Position numbers and translations under genes: made by a program. The notes beneath the pieces are model-generated. The model saw nothing but the letters and a program-made list of their open reading frames with translations. It did not search any database and was not told the origin of the DNA. From contig CAMZOI010000001.1 in NCBI GenBank assembly GCA_947331495.1, forward strand, positions 1,302,001 through 1,366,000: a stretch of DNA of 64,000 nt, given 5' to 3'. Positions 8,303 to 16,216 of this stretch are shown here, piece by piece. Origin of the DNA: Erythrobacteraceae bacterium Alg239-R51 (lineage in GTDB: Bacteria > Pseudomonadota > Alphaproteobacteria > Sphingomonadales > Sphingomonadaceae). How positions within the stretch are numbered: the first letter of the stretch is position 1; every line of letters starts with the position of its first letter.

Positions 8303-9601
8303 ATGGCCGACAGGCCCGATGCGAACGGTGGGTTGAACAAGCCAGCGCTTTCGCTGCACGTTCCAGAACCGAAGTTTCGTCCCGGAGACACGGTCGATTT
8401 CTCTCACATCGACGTGCCCGAAGCCGGTGCGCAGCCGCGACCTGACGAAGCGTGCGATCCTGCAGAAATGAAGGACCTCGCTTACGGTCTCGTGCGGGTT
8501 CTGGGTGACGACAACAAGGCGCATGGGCCATGGGATCCCAAGCTCGATCCCGAAATGCTTCGCAAGATGCTCGGGCATATGGCGATGACTCGTGCCTTCG
8601 ACGAACGGATGTTTCGCGGGCAGCGCCAAGGCAAGACCAGCTTCTATATGAAATGCACCGGCGAGGAGGCGACCAGCGTCTGCGCATCGATGGCTCTGGC
8701 CGGCGACGACATGGTCTTTCCCAGCTATCGACAGCAGGGGATACTGATCCAGCGCGGCTATCCGCTGATCGAGATGATCAACCAGATCTATTCGAACAAG
8801 GGTGACAAGCTGAAAGGTCGCCAACTTCCGATCATGTACTCCAGCAAGGAGCACAGCTTTTTCACGATCAGCGGAAACCTTGCCACGCAGACCCCCCAAG
8901 CTGTGGGCTGGGCAATGGCCAGCGCGATCAAGGGTGACAGCCGGATCGCCGCGACCTGGGTGGGCGAGGGCAGCACTGCGGAAGGCGATTTCCATTCGGC
9001 CTGTACTTTCGCGACCGTGTATAATGCACCGGTTATCCTCAATGTTATCAACAACCAGTGGGCGATCAGCAGCTTTAGCGGTTTTGCCGGGGCAGAGCGC
9101 ACGACCTTTGCGGCGCGCGCGCTGGGTTATGGCCTCGCCGGGCTTCGTGTTGACGGGAATGATCCGCTTGCCTGCTACGCTGCCGAGCAATGGGCAGCCA
9201 ATCGCGCTCGGGCCAATGCCGGACCCACGTTGATCGAGTTCTTCACCTACCGCGCCGAGGGCCATTCCACCTCCGACGATCCGAGCGGCTATCGCAGCGC
9301 GCAGGAGCGCGAGGAATGGCCACTCGGCGATCCGGTAATGCGCCTCAAGAACCATCTCATCGAACTTTGCGAATGGGACGAAGATCGCCAGGAAAAAATG
9401 GATCTCGATGCAGCCGAACATGTGAAGAAAGTGACCAAGGAAGCGGAGGCCAACGGAATTCTTGGCCACGGTTTGCATCACCCGTTCCGGACCATGTTCG
9501 AGGACGTCTTCGAGAATCTGCCTTGGCACCTGAAGGAACAGGCCGAGCAGGCGGTACACGAACGCAAGACCAAATTTCCCGAAGGATTGCCCGAGGCATG
9601 A
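8303..9601 (+). CDS. bkdA1: 2-oxoisovalerate dehydrogenase E1 alpha subunit
   Basis: Thiamine-diphosphate-dependent decarboxylase subunit of the branched-chain 2-oxoacid dehydrogenase complex, which oxidises the keto acids of Val, Leu and Ile to acyl-CoA. At 432 residues it fits this type of E1 alpha. Visible are MTRAFDERMFRGQRQGK, FPSYRQQG, the ThDP/Mg region VGEGSTAEGDFHSACTFA with VINNQWAIS, and EGHSTSDDPSGYR with the phosphorylation-loop-like histidine. The N-terminal extension of about 70 residues is typical of branched-chain rather than pyruvate E1. Its ATG-containing end overlaps the E1 beta start (ATGA), so they are co-translated. Confidence 0.95.
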   Translation: MADRPDANGGLNKPALSLHVPEPKFRPGDTVDFSHIDVPEAGAQPRPDEACDPAEMKDLAYGLVRVLGDDNKAHGPWDPKLDPEMLRKMLGHMAMTRAFDERMFRGQRQGKTSFYMKCTGEEATSVCASMALAGDDMVFPSYRQQGILIQRGYPLIEMINQIYSNKGDKLKGRQLPIMYSSKEHSFFTISGNLATQTPQAVGWAMASAIKGDSRIAATWVGEGSTAEGDFHSACTFATVYNAPVILNVINNQWAISSFSGFAGAERTTFAARALGYGLAGLRVDGNDPLACYAAEQWAANRARANAGPTLIEFFTYRAEGHSTSDDPSGYRSAQEREEWPLGDPVMRLKNHLIELCEWDEDRQEKMDLDAAEHVKKVTKEAEANGILGHGLHHPFRTMFEDVFENLPWHLKEQAEQAVHERKTKFPEGLPEA

Positions 9602-10659
9602 GCCAAGCCGATACCAAAGAAGCGCCAGTCGCCGAAGCGAACACGGAACGCCGCCTCAACATGATCGAGGCTATCAACGACGCACTCGATATCTCGATGA
9701 GCCGCAACGACAACGTGGTCGTTATGGGCGAGGACGTTGGGTATTTTGGCGGCGTGTTCCGCTGCACCGCTGGTCTGCAAGACAAATACGGCAAAACCCG
9801 GGTGTTCGATACGCCGATCAACGAATGCGGAATTATCGCTGTGGCGGTAGGCATGGGCGCGTACGGCTTGCGCCCGGTCCCCGAGATCCAGTTTGCCGAT
9901 TACATATACCCCGGTCTCGATCAGCTGATCTCTGAAGCTGCGCGTCTGCGCTATCGCTCCGCGGCGGAATATACCGCGCCAATTACCGTGCGCAGCCCGT
10001 TCGGCGGGGGAATTTTCGGCGGACAGACGCACAGCCAGAGCCCCGAGGCGATCTTTGCCCATGTGTCGGGCCTGAAGACAGTCATCCCGGCCACACCGTA
10101 CGATGCGAAAGGCCTGTTGATCTCTGCAATCGAGGACAATGATCCGGTCATCTTCTTCGAGCCCAAGCGGATTTATAACGGGCCGTTCTCCGGCTATTAC
10201 GACAAGCCGGTGGAACCATGGAAGAAACACGACGCGAGCGTGGTGCCGGAAGGTTATTACAAAGTTCCACTCGGCGAAGCGCGGCTGGTGAGCGAGGGCG
10301 AGCAGGTCACGGTCCTCGCCTATGGCACGATGGTCTATGTCGCCGAGGCGGTCTGCCGCGAAAAGGGCGTCGAGGCAGATATCCTCGACCTGCGTACGAT
10401 CGTCCCGCTCGATATCGAAGCAATCGAGAAATCGGTGAAGAAGACCGGTCGCTGCCTGATCGTGCATGAAGCAACCCGTACCGCCGGTTTTGGCGCGGAA
10501 TTGTCCGCATTGGTCACCGAACGCTGTTTTTACCATCTCGAAGCGCCGGTCGAACGCGTGACAGGTTTCGACACACCTTATCCCCACAGCCTCGAATGGG
10601 CCTATTTCCCTGGCCCGATCCGCATCGGCGAGGCCCTCGACAAGATCCTGAGCGAGTAA
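9598..10659 (+). CDS. bkdA2: 2-oxoisovalerate dehydrogenase E1 beta subunit
   Basis: A 353-residue partner of E1 alpha; together they form the alpha2beta2 decarboxylase. The ATG overlaps the E1 alpha stop by four bases. Family marks include MIEAINDALD, VVMGEDVGYFGGVFRCT, FDTPINECGI, FADYIYPGLDQL and the E2-contacting C-terminal domain with LDLRTIVPLD and HEATRTAGFGAE. Longer in-frame readings upstream lie inside E1 alpha and are not the start. E2 follows after five bases, so the order is alpha, beta, E2 with no dihydrolipoamide dehydrogenase gene beside it. Confidence 0.95.
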   Translation: MSQADTKEAPVAEANTERRLNMIEAINDALDISMSRNDNVVVMGEDVGYFGGVFRCTAGLQDKYGKTRVFDTPINECGIIAVAVGMGAYGLRPVPEIQFADYIYPGLDQLISEAARLRYRSAAEYTAPITVRSPFGGGIFGGQTHSQSPEAIFAHVSGLKTVIPATPYDAKGLLISAIEDNDPVIFFEPKRIYNGPFSGYYDKPVEPWKKHDASVVPEGYYKVPLGEARLVSEGEQVTVLAYGTMVYVAEAVCREKGVEADILDLRTIVPLDIEAIEKSVKKTGRCLIVHEATRTAGFGAELSALVTERCFYHLEAPVERVTGFDTPYPHSLEWAYFPGPIRIGEALDKILSE

Positions 10660-10664
10660 GCGAC

Positions 10665-11978
10665 ATGGCCAAATTCATATTCAATATGCCCGATATCGGG
10701 GAAGGCATTGCCGAAGCCGAAATCGTGCAGTGGCACAAACAGGTCGGCGACACGATCAGCGAAGACGAAGAGTTCGTCGACATGATGACCGACAAGGCCA
10801 CTGTGCCGATGGAAAGCCCGGTCGACGGAAAGATCCTCGAGATCGCCGGCGGCGAGGGGGACATGGTCTCGATCGGCTCGATGCTGGTGGTGATCGAAGT
10901 CGAAGGCTCGGTACCCGACGACGTTGCCGAAGAGAACGAGACGGTTAGCGAGACCGCGCCTGCCCCTGCACCCAAGGATGAAGCGGTCGAGGAACGGATC
11001 GAGGTTGAAAATTCGGATCCGGGCGATGCGGATGACGCAATGGCCGCGGATCCTTCGCTGCCGCCCGCACCGGTTCCGGCACCTGCCCCCGAACCGACAG
11101 CTGGATCGACCGCTAAAGTGCTGGCCAGTCCTGCCGTGCGCAAGCGAGCCAAGGAACTGGGCGTCGATCTGGGACAGGTGAGACCGGCTGACGATGGACG
11201 TGTCCGTCATGGCGATCTCGACCAGTTCCTGTCTTACAATTCGGGCTACGGTGCAGCCTCAGAGACCCGCGAGGACGAGGAAAAGAAGGTCATCGGCATG
11301 CGTCGTCGTATCGCCGAAAACATGGCTGCCTCGAAGCGAAACATCCCCCATTTCTCGTATGTCGAGGAATGCGATGTCACCGACCTCGAGGTCTTGCGCG
11401 CGCAGTTGAATACCAATCGTGGCGACAGGCCCAAGCTGACTATCCTGCCGCTTCTGATCACGGCAATCTGCAAGACCTTGCCCGATTTCCCGATGATCAA
11501 TGCGCGATATGACGACGATGCGGGTGTGGTAACTCGCCACGGGGCAGTTCACATGGGCATGGCGGCGCAAACCGATGCCGGGCTGATGGTGCCCGTCCTC
11601 AAGAACGCTCAGGCCAAGAATCCATGGCAGCTTGCCAACGAGATTACGCGCCTTGCCGAGGCAGCGCGCAACGGCACGGCCAAGAGCGAAGAAATGCAGG
11701 GTGGTACGCTGACAGTGACCTCTCTCGGACCGCTGGGCGGGGTGGCTACCACACCGGTCATCAACCGTCCCGAAGTCGCGATCATCGGACCCAACCGGAT
11801 TATCGAGCGCCCCATGTATGTCACGGACGGCAATGGTGGTGAACGGATCGAGAAGCGCAAGCTGATGAATATATCGATCAGCTGTGACCACCGCGTTGTC
11901 GATGGCTGGGATGCGGCGAGCTTTGTTCAAGCCCTCAAGAAGCTCCTCGAGACACCAGCGCTGATCCTTGTCAACTAG
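10665..11978 (+). CDS. bkdB: Dihydrolipoamide acyltransferase E2 of branched-chain 2-oxoacid dehydrogenase
   Basis: Core of the complex: transfers the acyl group from lipoyl to CoA. The 437 residues comprise one lipoyl domain (1-80, lipoylated Lys44 in DKATV), an acidic Pro/Ala linker (about 85-150), a peripheral-subunit-binding domain (about 152-190, ASPAVRKRAKELG) and the catalytic domain with HRVVDGWD (His409, Asp413). A single lipoyl domain is common in alphaproteobacterial versions. Last gene of the operon; no E3 gene follows, so E3 must be shared from elsewhere. An E2 of another 2-oxoacid complex is unlikely given the E1 type. Confidence 0.93.
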   Translation: MAKFIFNMPDIGEGIAEAEIVQWHKQVGDTISEDEEFVDMMTDKATVPMESPVDGKILEIAGGEGDMVSIGSMLVVIEVEGSVPDDVAEENETVSETAPAPAPKDEAVEERIEVENSDPGDADDAMAADPSLPPAPVPAPAPEPTAGSTAKVLASPAVRKRAKELGVDLGQVRPADDGRVRHGDLDQFLSYNSGYGAASETREDEEKKVIGMRRRIAENMAASKRNIPHFSYVEECDVTDLEVLRAQLNTNRGDRPKLTILPLLITAICKTLPDFPMINARYDDDAGVVTRHGAVHMGMAAQTDAGLMVPVLKNAQAKNPWQLANEITRLAEAARNGTAKSEEMQGGTLTVTSLGPLGGVATTPVINRPEVAIIGPNRIIERPMYVTDGNGGERIEKRKLMNISISCDHRVVDGWDAASFVQALKKLLETPALILVN

Positions 11979-12038
11979 GCCGAAAAATAGGTCGCTTCGT
12001 GGTCCGAGCGGTTCGCTGAAAAAAGGCTTCAAACGGCG

Positions 12039-12067
12039 TTGACAGGAATCGGGTAGCGGCCTAGATG
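12039..12067 (+). promoter_or_regulatory. Promoter of tRNA-Asp
   Basis: A consensus TTGACA and TAGATG sit 17 bases apart, with the -10 ending 33 bases before the mature tRNA 5' end. Position and sequence fit a strong housekeeping promoter. Confidence 0.7.
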
Positions 12068-12100
12068 CGCGGCTCCCAAGAGGCGCTGACGCGTATTTGC

Positions 12101-12177
12101 GCGGGTGTAGCTCAGTTGGTTAGAGTATCGGCCTGTCACGCCGAGGGTCGCGGGTTCGAGTCCCGTCACTCGCGCCA
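12101..12177 (+). tRNA. tRNA-Asp (anticodon GTC)
   Basis: Complete 77-nt cloverleaf: acceptor GCGGGTG/CACTCGC, D-arm with GTTGGTTAGAG, anticodon loop CTGTCAC (GTC), T-loop TTCGAGT, discriminator G and encoded CCA. Ends 14 bases before the stop of the convergent Fpg-like gene. Confidence 0.97.
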
Positions 12178-12191
12178 CTTGGGACATTCTA

Positions 12192-12974
12192 CTATTTCTG
12201 ATGCTGATTGCAGAAATAGGCGGTGCGCCCGCCGACTTTCGCATGGTCGATACGCCCTTCACAACGGCGACACTCCTCCCCCTTCTTGCGATGACGAATG
12301 AGCCAGTTATTGGGTAACGCCTTATAATCGGCCTTGGTGTCGATCACCGTGCGGAGAATTCTCTGCATCGTTTCGTGCGATGCCCCCAAGGTTTTCTCGT
12401 CGAGCTTGTCGGCACGGGTTTCCGGACGAATACCGCACTGGAACAGCATTTCGTCCGACCAGATGTTTCCGATACCGGCCATTTTATCTTGCTTCAGCAG
12501 TGCAGCCTTGACTGCGCTACGGGTCGTACCGATGATCTCTACGAAGTCCGACTTCTCGATCTCCAAAGCATCGGGTCCGAGTTTCTGGTCCCCGATGTAT
12601 TCGTCGGGATCGTCGATGATACGGATATGGCCGAGTTTGCGCGGGCAGCGGAAGGCGAGACGGCGGTTGCCCTCGAAGGCAATCAGCAGCTTTGTATGGT
12701 CTGGCGTCTCGTCAGGCGCATCGAAGGGAATCAGTTTGCCGGTCATCCCGAGATGTACGGTCATCCAGGGACCGGTCTTCGAGCCTGCGAAAATGTTCTT
12801 TCCGTGTCGGCGGGTCTCGGTAAATTGGCGACCTATCAGTCGTGCGCGTTCATTGCCCCCGGGCAACTCGATATAGCTCACGTTATCACCGAGTTCGACC
12901 GCCTCGATAGTTCGATTGAGACATTCACGTTCAAGGGTCAGGCGTTGAGCTTCGTTCTCGGGAAGTTCGGGCAT
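12192..12974 (-). CDS. Fpg/Nei-family DNA glycosylase with altered zinc finger
   Basis: A bifunctional base-excision DNA glycosylase/AP-lyase family member of 260 residues. After Met it reads PELPENEAQR, keeping the catalytic Pro and Glu of Fpg (usual form PELPEVE). Also present are VHLGMTGKL, the conserved RHGKN lysine region, and the helix-turn-helix GIGNIWSDEMLF. The zinc finger reads CRRC, 16 residues, then CNQHQ, so the fourth ligand is His where Fpg normally has Cys. It could be a Nei-like or specialised paralogue rather than the main 8-oxoguanine enzyme, so no symbol is given. Follows the MFS transporter on the same strand after 36 bases. Confidence 0.85.
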   Translation of the reverse strand: MPELPENEAQRLTLERECLNRTIEAVELGDNVSYIELPGGNERARLIGRQFTETRRHGKNIFAGSKTGPWMTVHLGMTGKLIPFDAPDETPDHTKLLIAFEGNRRLAFRCPRKLGHIRIIDDPDEYIGDQKLGPDALEIEKSDFVEIIGTTRSAVKAALLKQDKMAGIGNIWSDEMLFQCGIRPETRADKLDEKTLGASHETMQRILRTVIDTKADYKALPNNWLIRHRKKGEECRRCEGRIDHAKVGGRTAYFCNQHQK

Positions 12975-13010
12975 GCCGGGGAAACGGCGACAGAAGCACG
13001 CCGGTTCCGC

Positions 13011-14450
13011 TCATGCACCCGCCTCGTGCAACCGCCGGAGATTTTCTTCATGTTCGGCCTTGTCGATCTTGTAACGAGCAATGAAGAACAACGCGCTCAT
13101 CCACAGGATCAGCAGCGAGGGTGCATAGAGCGCACCGAGCCACCACAGGGTCTCTTCTGGCACGGTCTCGGGCGGCGCGCCTTGCGGGAAAGCGATCGCG
13201 GAAAGGATCAATCCGGCAGCCAACACGCCAAGCCCTTGCGTGGTCTTCCGGGTAAACGTGATGGCTGCGTAATATACACCTTCCGAACGACGACCGGTCT
13301 TTACCTGGTTGGATTCGACCAGATCAGCGATCATGGAATAAGCTACTGCGGATACAGCGATAATCAACGCCAGATCGAAGACATTGATAGCGAGAACCAG
13401 GGGGAACAGCAGCGGATCGCCATTGGCTGGCATGAGGTCGAACAATCGCAGGAGAACTGGAAGGGGCTGGATCGTGAATGCGAGAAGCCCCAGCGCCATG
13501 GTCGCTCGCTTCTTGCCGAGCTTACGCGTCGTCCACGGTGCCAGCACAAACCCTGCAAGCGCGGACAGTATGACCGAACAGGTCCAGATGAAGATCTGGT
13601 ACTCACTGAACTGCCAGAAATAATTGAGAATGAGGAAATTTAGCGAAGCGGCAAGCCCCGTCGCAACGGAAAAGAGTACCATCGACATGAACAGCGCCAA
13701 GAAACTTCTTTCGCTCAGCGTTTCGATCATCTCTCGGAAAATCCGCTTCACGCTATAGCGTTGTCCAGTTTCGACGGGACGATGAAGATACGGAATACGA
13801 TGATGCGTTCCCATCGCGGAAATCATGATCGCCGCAAAAATAAGGAGCGAAGCGATAATGCCGTAGGTCGCGTAGGCTTCCTGATTGCGCATTCCCTCCG
13901 GCCCGGTAAGCAATATGCCGAACATGACGATGCTCATCACGCTGCCGCCGGACCAGCCGAAGAACAAACGGTAGCTTTGGAGGCTGGTGCGTTCTTCGTA
14001 ATCGCGGGTCAACTCTGGAATGAGCGCCGAACTGGGCGTTTCATAGAAGGTGATGAATGTGCGGATCAGTACTGCCAGCCCGGTAAGATAAAGAAACAGC
14101 CCGGTCTGCCCCCAGTCGGGTGGGTTCCACAGCAGAAAATAGCTTAGCGCTACCGGTATCGCAGCAGCATACATGAATGGATGACGTCGGCCCCAGCGGC
14201 TACGCAAATTGTCCGACCAGTATCCGACCAGCGGATCGCTTAGCGCATCGAAAACCAGGGCGATCAGGATGGCCAGACCGACGAGTCCGGGTTCCAGTCC
14301 GACCACTGTTCCATAAAACAGCAGCAGAAAGTAGTCGAACCCGTTGTTCTTGATGCCGAAGGCCGCCGCACCAAAACCATGGGCCAGTTTAAGCCCGGTT
14401 GACGGGATGTCGCGCACCGGCTGCGTCGCTCCACTGCGCTGACTATCCAT
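13011..14450 (-). CDS. GPH-family (MelB-like) MFS symporter
   Basis: A 479-residue inner-membrane transporter with about twelve hydrophobic segments. The N-terminal signature FDALSDPLVGYWSDNLRSRWGRRHPFM is the MelB/GPH motif region between helices 2 and 3, which co-ordinates the driving cation in sodium or proton/sugar symporters. The middle loop (HRIPYLHRP) and the C-terminal MIADLVESNQVKTGRRSEG repeat of the motif support the same family. The substrate is unknown: neighbours are a DNA glycosylase and DUF2842, which give no hint of a sugar pathway. Probably transcribed with the downstream glycosylase. Confidence 0.85.
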   Translation of the reverse strand: MDSQRSGATQPVRDIPSTGLKLAHGFGAAAFGIKNNGFDYFLLLFYGTVVGLEPGLVGLAILIALVFDALSDPLVGYWSDNLRSRWGRRHPFMYAAAIPVALSYFLLWNPPDWGQTGLFLYLTGLAVLIRTFITFYETPSSALIPELTRDYEERTSLQSYRLFFGWSGGSVMSIVMFGILLTGPEGMRNQEAYATYGIIASLLIFAAIMISAMGTHHRIPYLHRPVETGQRYSVKRIFREMIETLSERSFLALFMSMVLFSVATGLAASLNFLILNYFWQFSEYQIFIWTCSVILSALAGFVLAPWTTRKLGKKRATMALGLLAFTIQPLPVLLRLFDLMPANGDPLLFPLVLAINVFDLALIIAVSAVAYSMIADLVESNQVKTGRRSEGVYYAAITFTRKTTQGLGVLAAGLILSAIAFPQGAPPETVPEETLWWLGALYAPSLLILWMSALFFIARYKIDKAEHEENLRRLHEAGA

Positions 14451-14502
14451 AAGCGACCTCTCCCTCGCCTCGCAGGTTATGTAAGAGTGACCGACTTGGC
14501 AA

Positions 14503-14730
14503 TCAGTCCGTGCGCGGACTCCATCGTCCGGTTTCCATCCACGTCAGGAAACGCCCGAGCGGCAGGAGCCAGACCAGGCCCAGGATTAGATAGACCATGG
14601 CCTGCGTCAAAGCAGGCCAGTTCCCGATCAGTCCGGGCACGTATCGCGCGACCACCAGACCGTACATTGCCAGGCCTAGCAACAGTCCCAGCAGTCCGAC
14701 AGGGATGCGCCAGGTCGGTTCTTTTCTCAC
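14503..14730 (-). CDS. DUF2842 family small membrane protein
   Basis: A 75-residue protein beginning MRKEPTWRIPVGLLGLL, with two hydrophobic helices (about 9-30 and 42-60) and a hydrophilic tail. This matches the alphaproteobacterial DUF2842 pattern; function is unknown. The GTG start overlaps the TGA of the cyclo-ligase gene upstream as GTGA, so it is likely translationally coupled to fau. It is the last gene of the zapA-6S-fau-DUF2842 leftward run. Confidence 0.85.
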   Translation of the reverse strand: MRKEPTWRIPVGLLGLLLGLAMYGLVVARYVPGLIGNWPALTQAMVYLILGLVWLLPLGRFLTWMETGRWSPRTD

Positions 14731-15311
14731 GCGAGGGGTCCATACATGCGGGTTGGAGTGACCACGGCTTTCAAGGGCACGTCGTGCGGTTCGGTCGGCA
14801 ATTCATCCACCAATTGGCAGTCCCAGGCAAGGCCGATCGGAATGGCATCGCTATGGTCGGCAAGCCAACGGTCGTAGTGTCCGCCGCCCTGGCCCAGACG
14901 CGCGCCGCTTTGCGTAAAACCGACAACCGGCACGAACAGTACAAGCGGTTTCAAGACAGGAGCGCTGGCGAATGGTTGAAGCAAGCCGAATGGTCCGACT
15001 TCGAGGTCTTCTTCGTCGAACGGATCTGCAAAGCGGGCAAATTCCATTGCACTTCCGCGATTGGCGAAGCGAGGCAGGGCGAGGTCGTGCCCCCGCTCGT
15101 GAAAGAACTTGGCATACGATCCAGCGGGCGCTTCATGCGGATTGGCCCGGTAGAGACCGATCGCCGCACCTTCCGACACCTGTTCCAGCAAGGCAGTAGG
15201 CGGACGATGGAACACCAGCGCTCGCATGCTCTCGGGCAGGGCAGCCACGTGGTCTCGGCGCTCGATGCGAAGGCGCTGTCGCAATTCGTTCTTGGTCAAT
15301 ACCGGTACCAT
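14727..15311 (-). CDS. fau: 5-formyltetrahydrofolate cyclo-ligase
   Basis: Converts 5-formyl-THF to 5,10-methenyl-THF with ATP, recovering a storage or inhibitory folate. The 194-residue product has the family size. Key marks are the N-terminal KNELRQRLRIERR basic stretch, YRANPHEAP, LPRFANRG, and the nucleotide-binding GARLGQGGGHYDRWL. It lies downstream of zapA with an RNA gene between, the same arrangement as E. coli zapA-ssrS-fau. No good Shine-Dalgarno precedes the ATG. Identification is secure. Confidence 0.95.
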   Translation of the reverse strand: MVPVLTKNELRQRLRIERRDHVAALPESMRALVFHRPPTALLEQVSEGAAIGLYRANPHEAPAGSYAKFFHERGHDLALPRFANRGSAMEFARFADPFDEEDLEVGPFGLLQPFASAPVLKPLVLFVPVVGFTQSGARLGQGGGHYDRWLADHSDAIPIGLAWDCQLVDELPTEPHDVPLKAVVTPTRMYGPLA

Positions 15312-15367
15312 GCTGGAAGAAAGGGGTGTGGCGGAACCACCATGGGTCGTTGCCTTGAAATCCTCTG

Positions 15368-15512
15368 ACGCCTAAAACGTCAGGTGGGTGCCGTATACCC
15401 CGATCGCCAGGACGAACCCGCCAACCGGGGAAGGGACAGCTCCCTAGGATTGCTTATAGCCTCAGGGATATTCATACGGCTCGTGCCGGGCAGTCCCGCC
15501 ACCTGTCTATCT
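15368..15512 (-). ncRNA. ssrS: 6S RNA (putative, ssrS)
   Basis: The gap between zapA and fau, read on the minus strand, forms a long bulged hairpin as expected of 6S RNA. The two ends pair as CGCCTA with TAGGCG and CAGGTGG with CCACCTG, and further in GCCGTAT pairs with ATACGGC, leaving an unpaired centre. 6S RNA mimics an open promoter and sequesters housekeeping RNA polymerase in stationary phase. The zapA-ssrS-fau synteny is conserved in proteobacteria. The 5' end overlaps or abuts the zapA stop, so exact ends are uncertain. Confidence 0.75.
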
Positions 15513-15834
15513 AGGCGTTGCCCCGGTTGCTCTCAAGGGTGCTCGCGGCATTTTCGAGCGCGATAGCCATACGTTCGAGTTGGGCTCCCAGGCGTTCAGT
15601 ATCGATCGTCGATACCGCAGTGACTTCGGATGTGCGCCTCGCCTCATCAAGTTCATCTGCAATCAGCAGACCTGCAAACAGAAGATTTTTCGCCTCGTGG
15701 TTCGACAGGTTCGGGCCCATGCCCACGATCTTGTCGTCGATAACGGCCGCCAATCGCCGGACGTGTTCTTCCTGCCCGTCGGCGCAGGACACGGTGTAAT
15801 TGCGTCCGCCGACCACAAGCGTGACGTTGCTCAT
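15511..15834 (-). CDS. zapA: Cell division protein ZapA
   Basis: A 107-residue cytoplasmic FtsZ-ring stabiliser. The N-terminal globular part has the ZapA pattern (VTLVVGGRNYTVSCADGQEEHVRRLA), followed by a long helix with LLFAGLLIADELDEA and a C-terminal coiled coil. Family length and neighbours (6S RNA, fau) agree. Its ATG overlaps the TGA of the 68-residue gene upstream (ATGA), so the two are co-translated. Confidence 0.92.
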   Translation of the reverse strand: MSNVTLVVGGRNYTVSCADGQEEHVRRLAAVIDDKIVGMGPNLSNHEAKNLLFAGLLIADELDEARRTSEVTAVSTIDTERLGAQLERMAIALENAASTLESNRGNA

Positions 15835-16037
15835 CGTTCCAACGTTTCGATCAAAGCATCGAGTTCGGCAAGACTGGCGGAAACACGGTTCCGCAAGGCC
15901 TCATGCTTCGGAGATATACTCGTACCATCGTCTTCCCCGGACGGGGCCGACAGACCGGACATCCCCGCCTGCGTTTCAATCCGCGCCAAGGCGCGATCAA
16001 TCCGATCCATCGCTTGTGAAATGCGGTCTGCAGTCAT
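15831..16037 (-). CDS. Small coiled-coil protein upstream of zapA
   Basis: A 68-residue, predominantly helical protein (MTADRISQAMDRIDRALARIE ... LRNRVSASLAELDALIETLER) with heptad-like spacing at both ends and a Gly/Ser-rich polar middle. No membrane segment. Stop overlaps the zapA start as ATGA, and it is probably first in the zapA transcript. I do not recognise a named family with certainty; a ZapB-like or ZapA-partner role is inferred from position and coiled-coil character only. Confidence 0.7.
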   Translation of the reverse strand: MTADRISQAMDRIDRALARIETQAGMSGLSAPSGEDDGTSISPKHEALRNRVSASLAELDALIETLER

Positions 16038-16216
16038 CTTCAGGCCCTGTTATCAGGATTTGCGCGTACTGGTAAAGGGTTGGGCCTTTCTGTTGATAAC
16101 TTGGTTCAGGCTTTCATGCGCCGGCCTTGCGCCACAGTGCGGGTTGACCTCGCGCGCGTGCTCCGCGAAGGCTCGCCCGGCGTCGAATCGTCCCTGCTTT
16201 CCGGAGAATTTCACCC

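Noticed and set aside
8183-9559. A 458-codon open frame on the minus strand across E1 alpha
   Set aside because: It is antisense to a clear bkdA1 gene, has no family motif and an odd composition; long antisense frames are common in GC-rich DNA.
9478-10587. A 369-codon open frame on the minus strand across E1 beta
   Set aside because: Antisense to a well-supported gene, no ribosome-binding site or recognisable domain.
12029-12262. A small minus-strand frame over tRNA-Asp
   Set aside because: Its RVTGLEPATLGVTGR segment is the antisense translation of the tRNA, not a gene.
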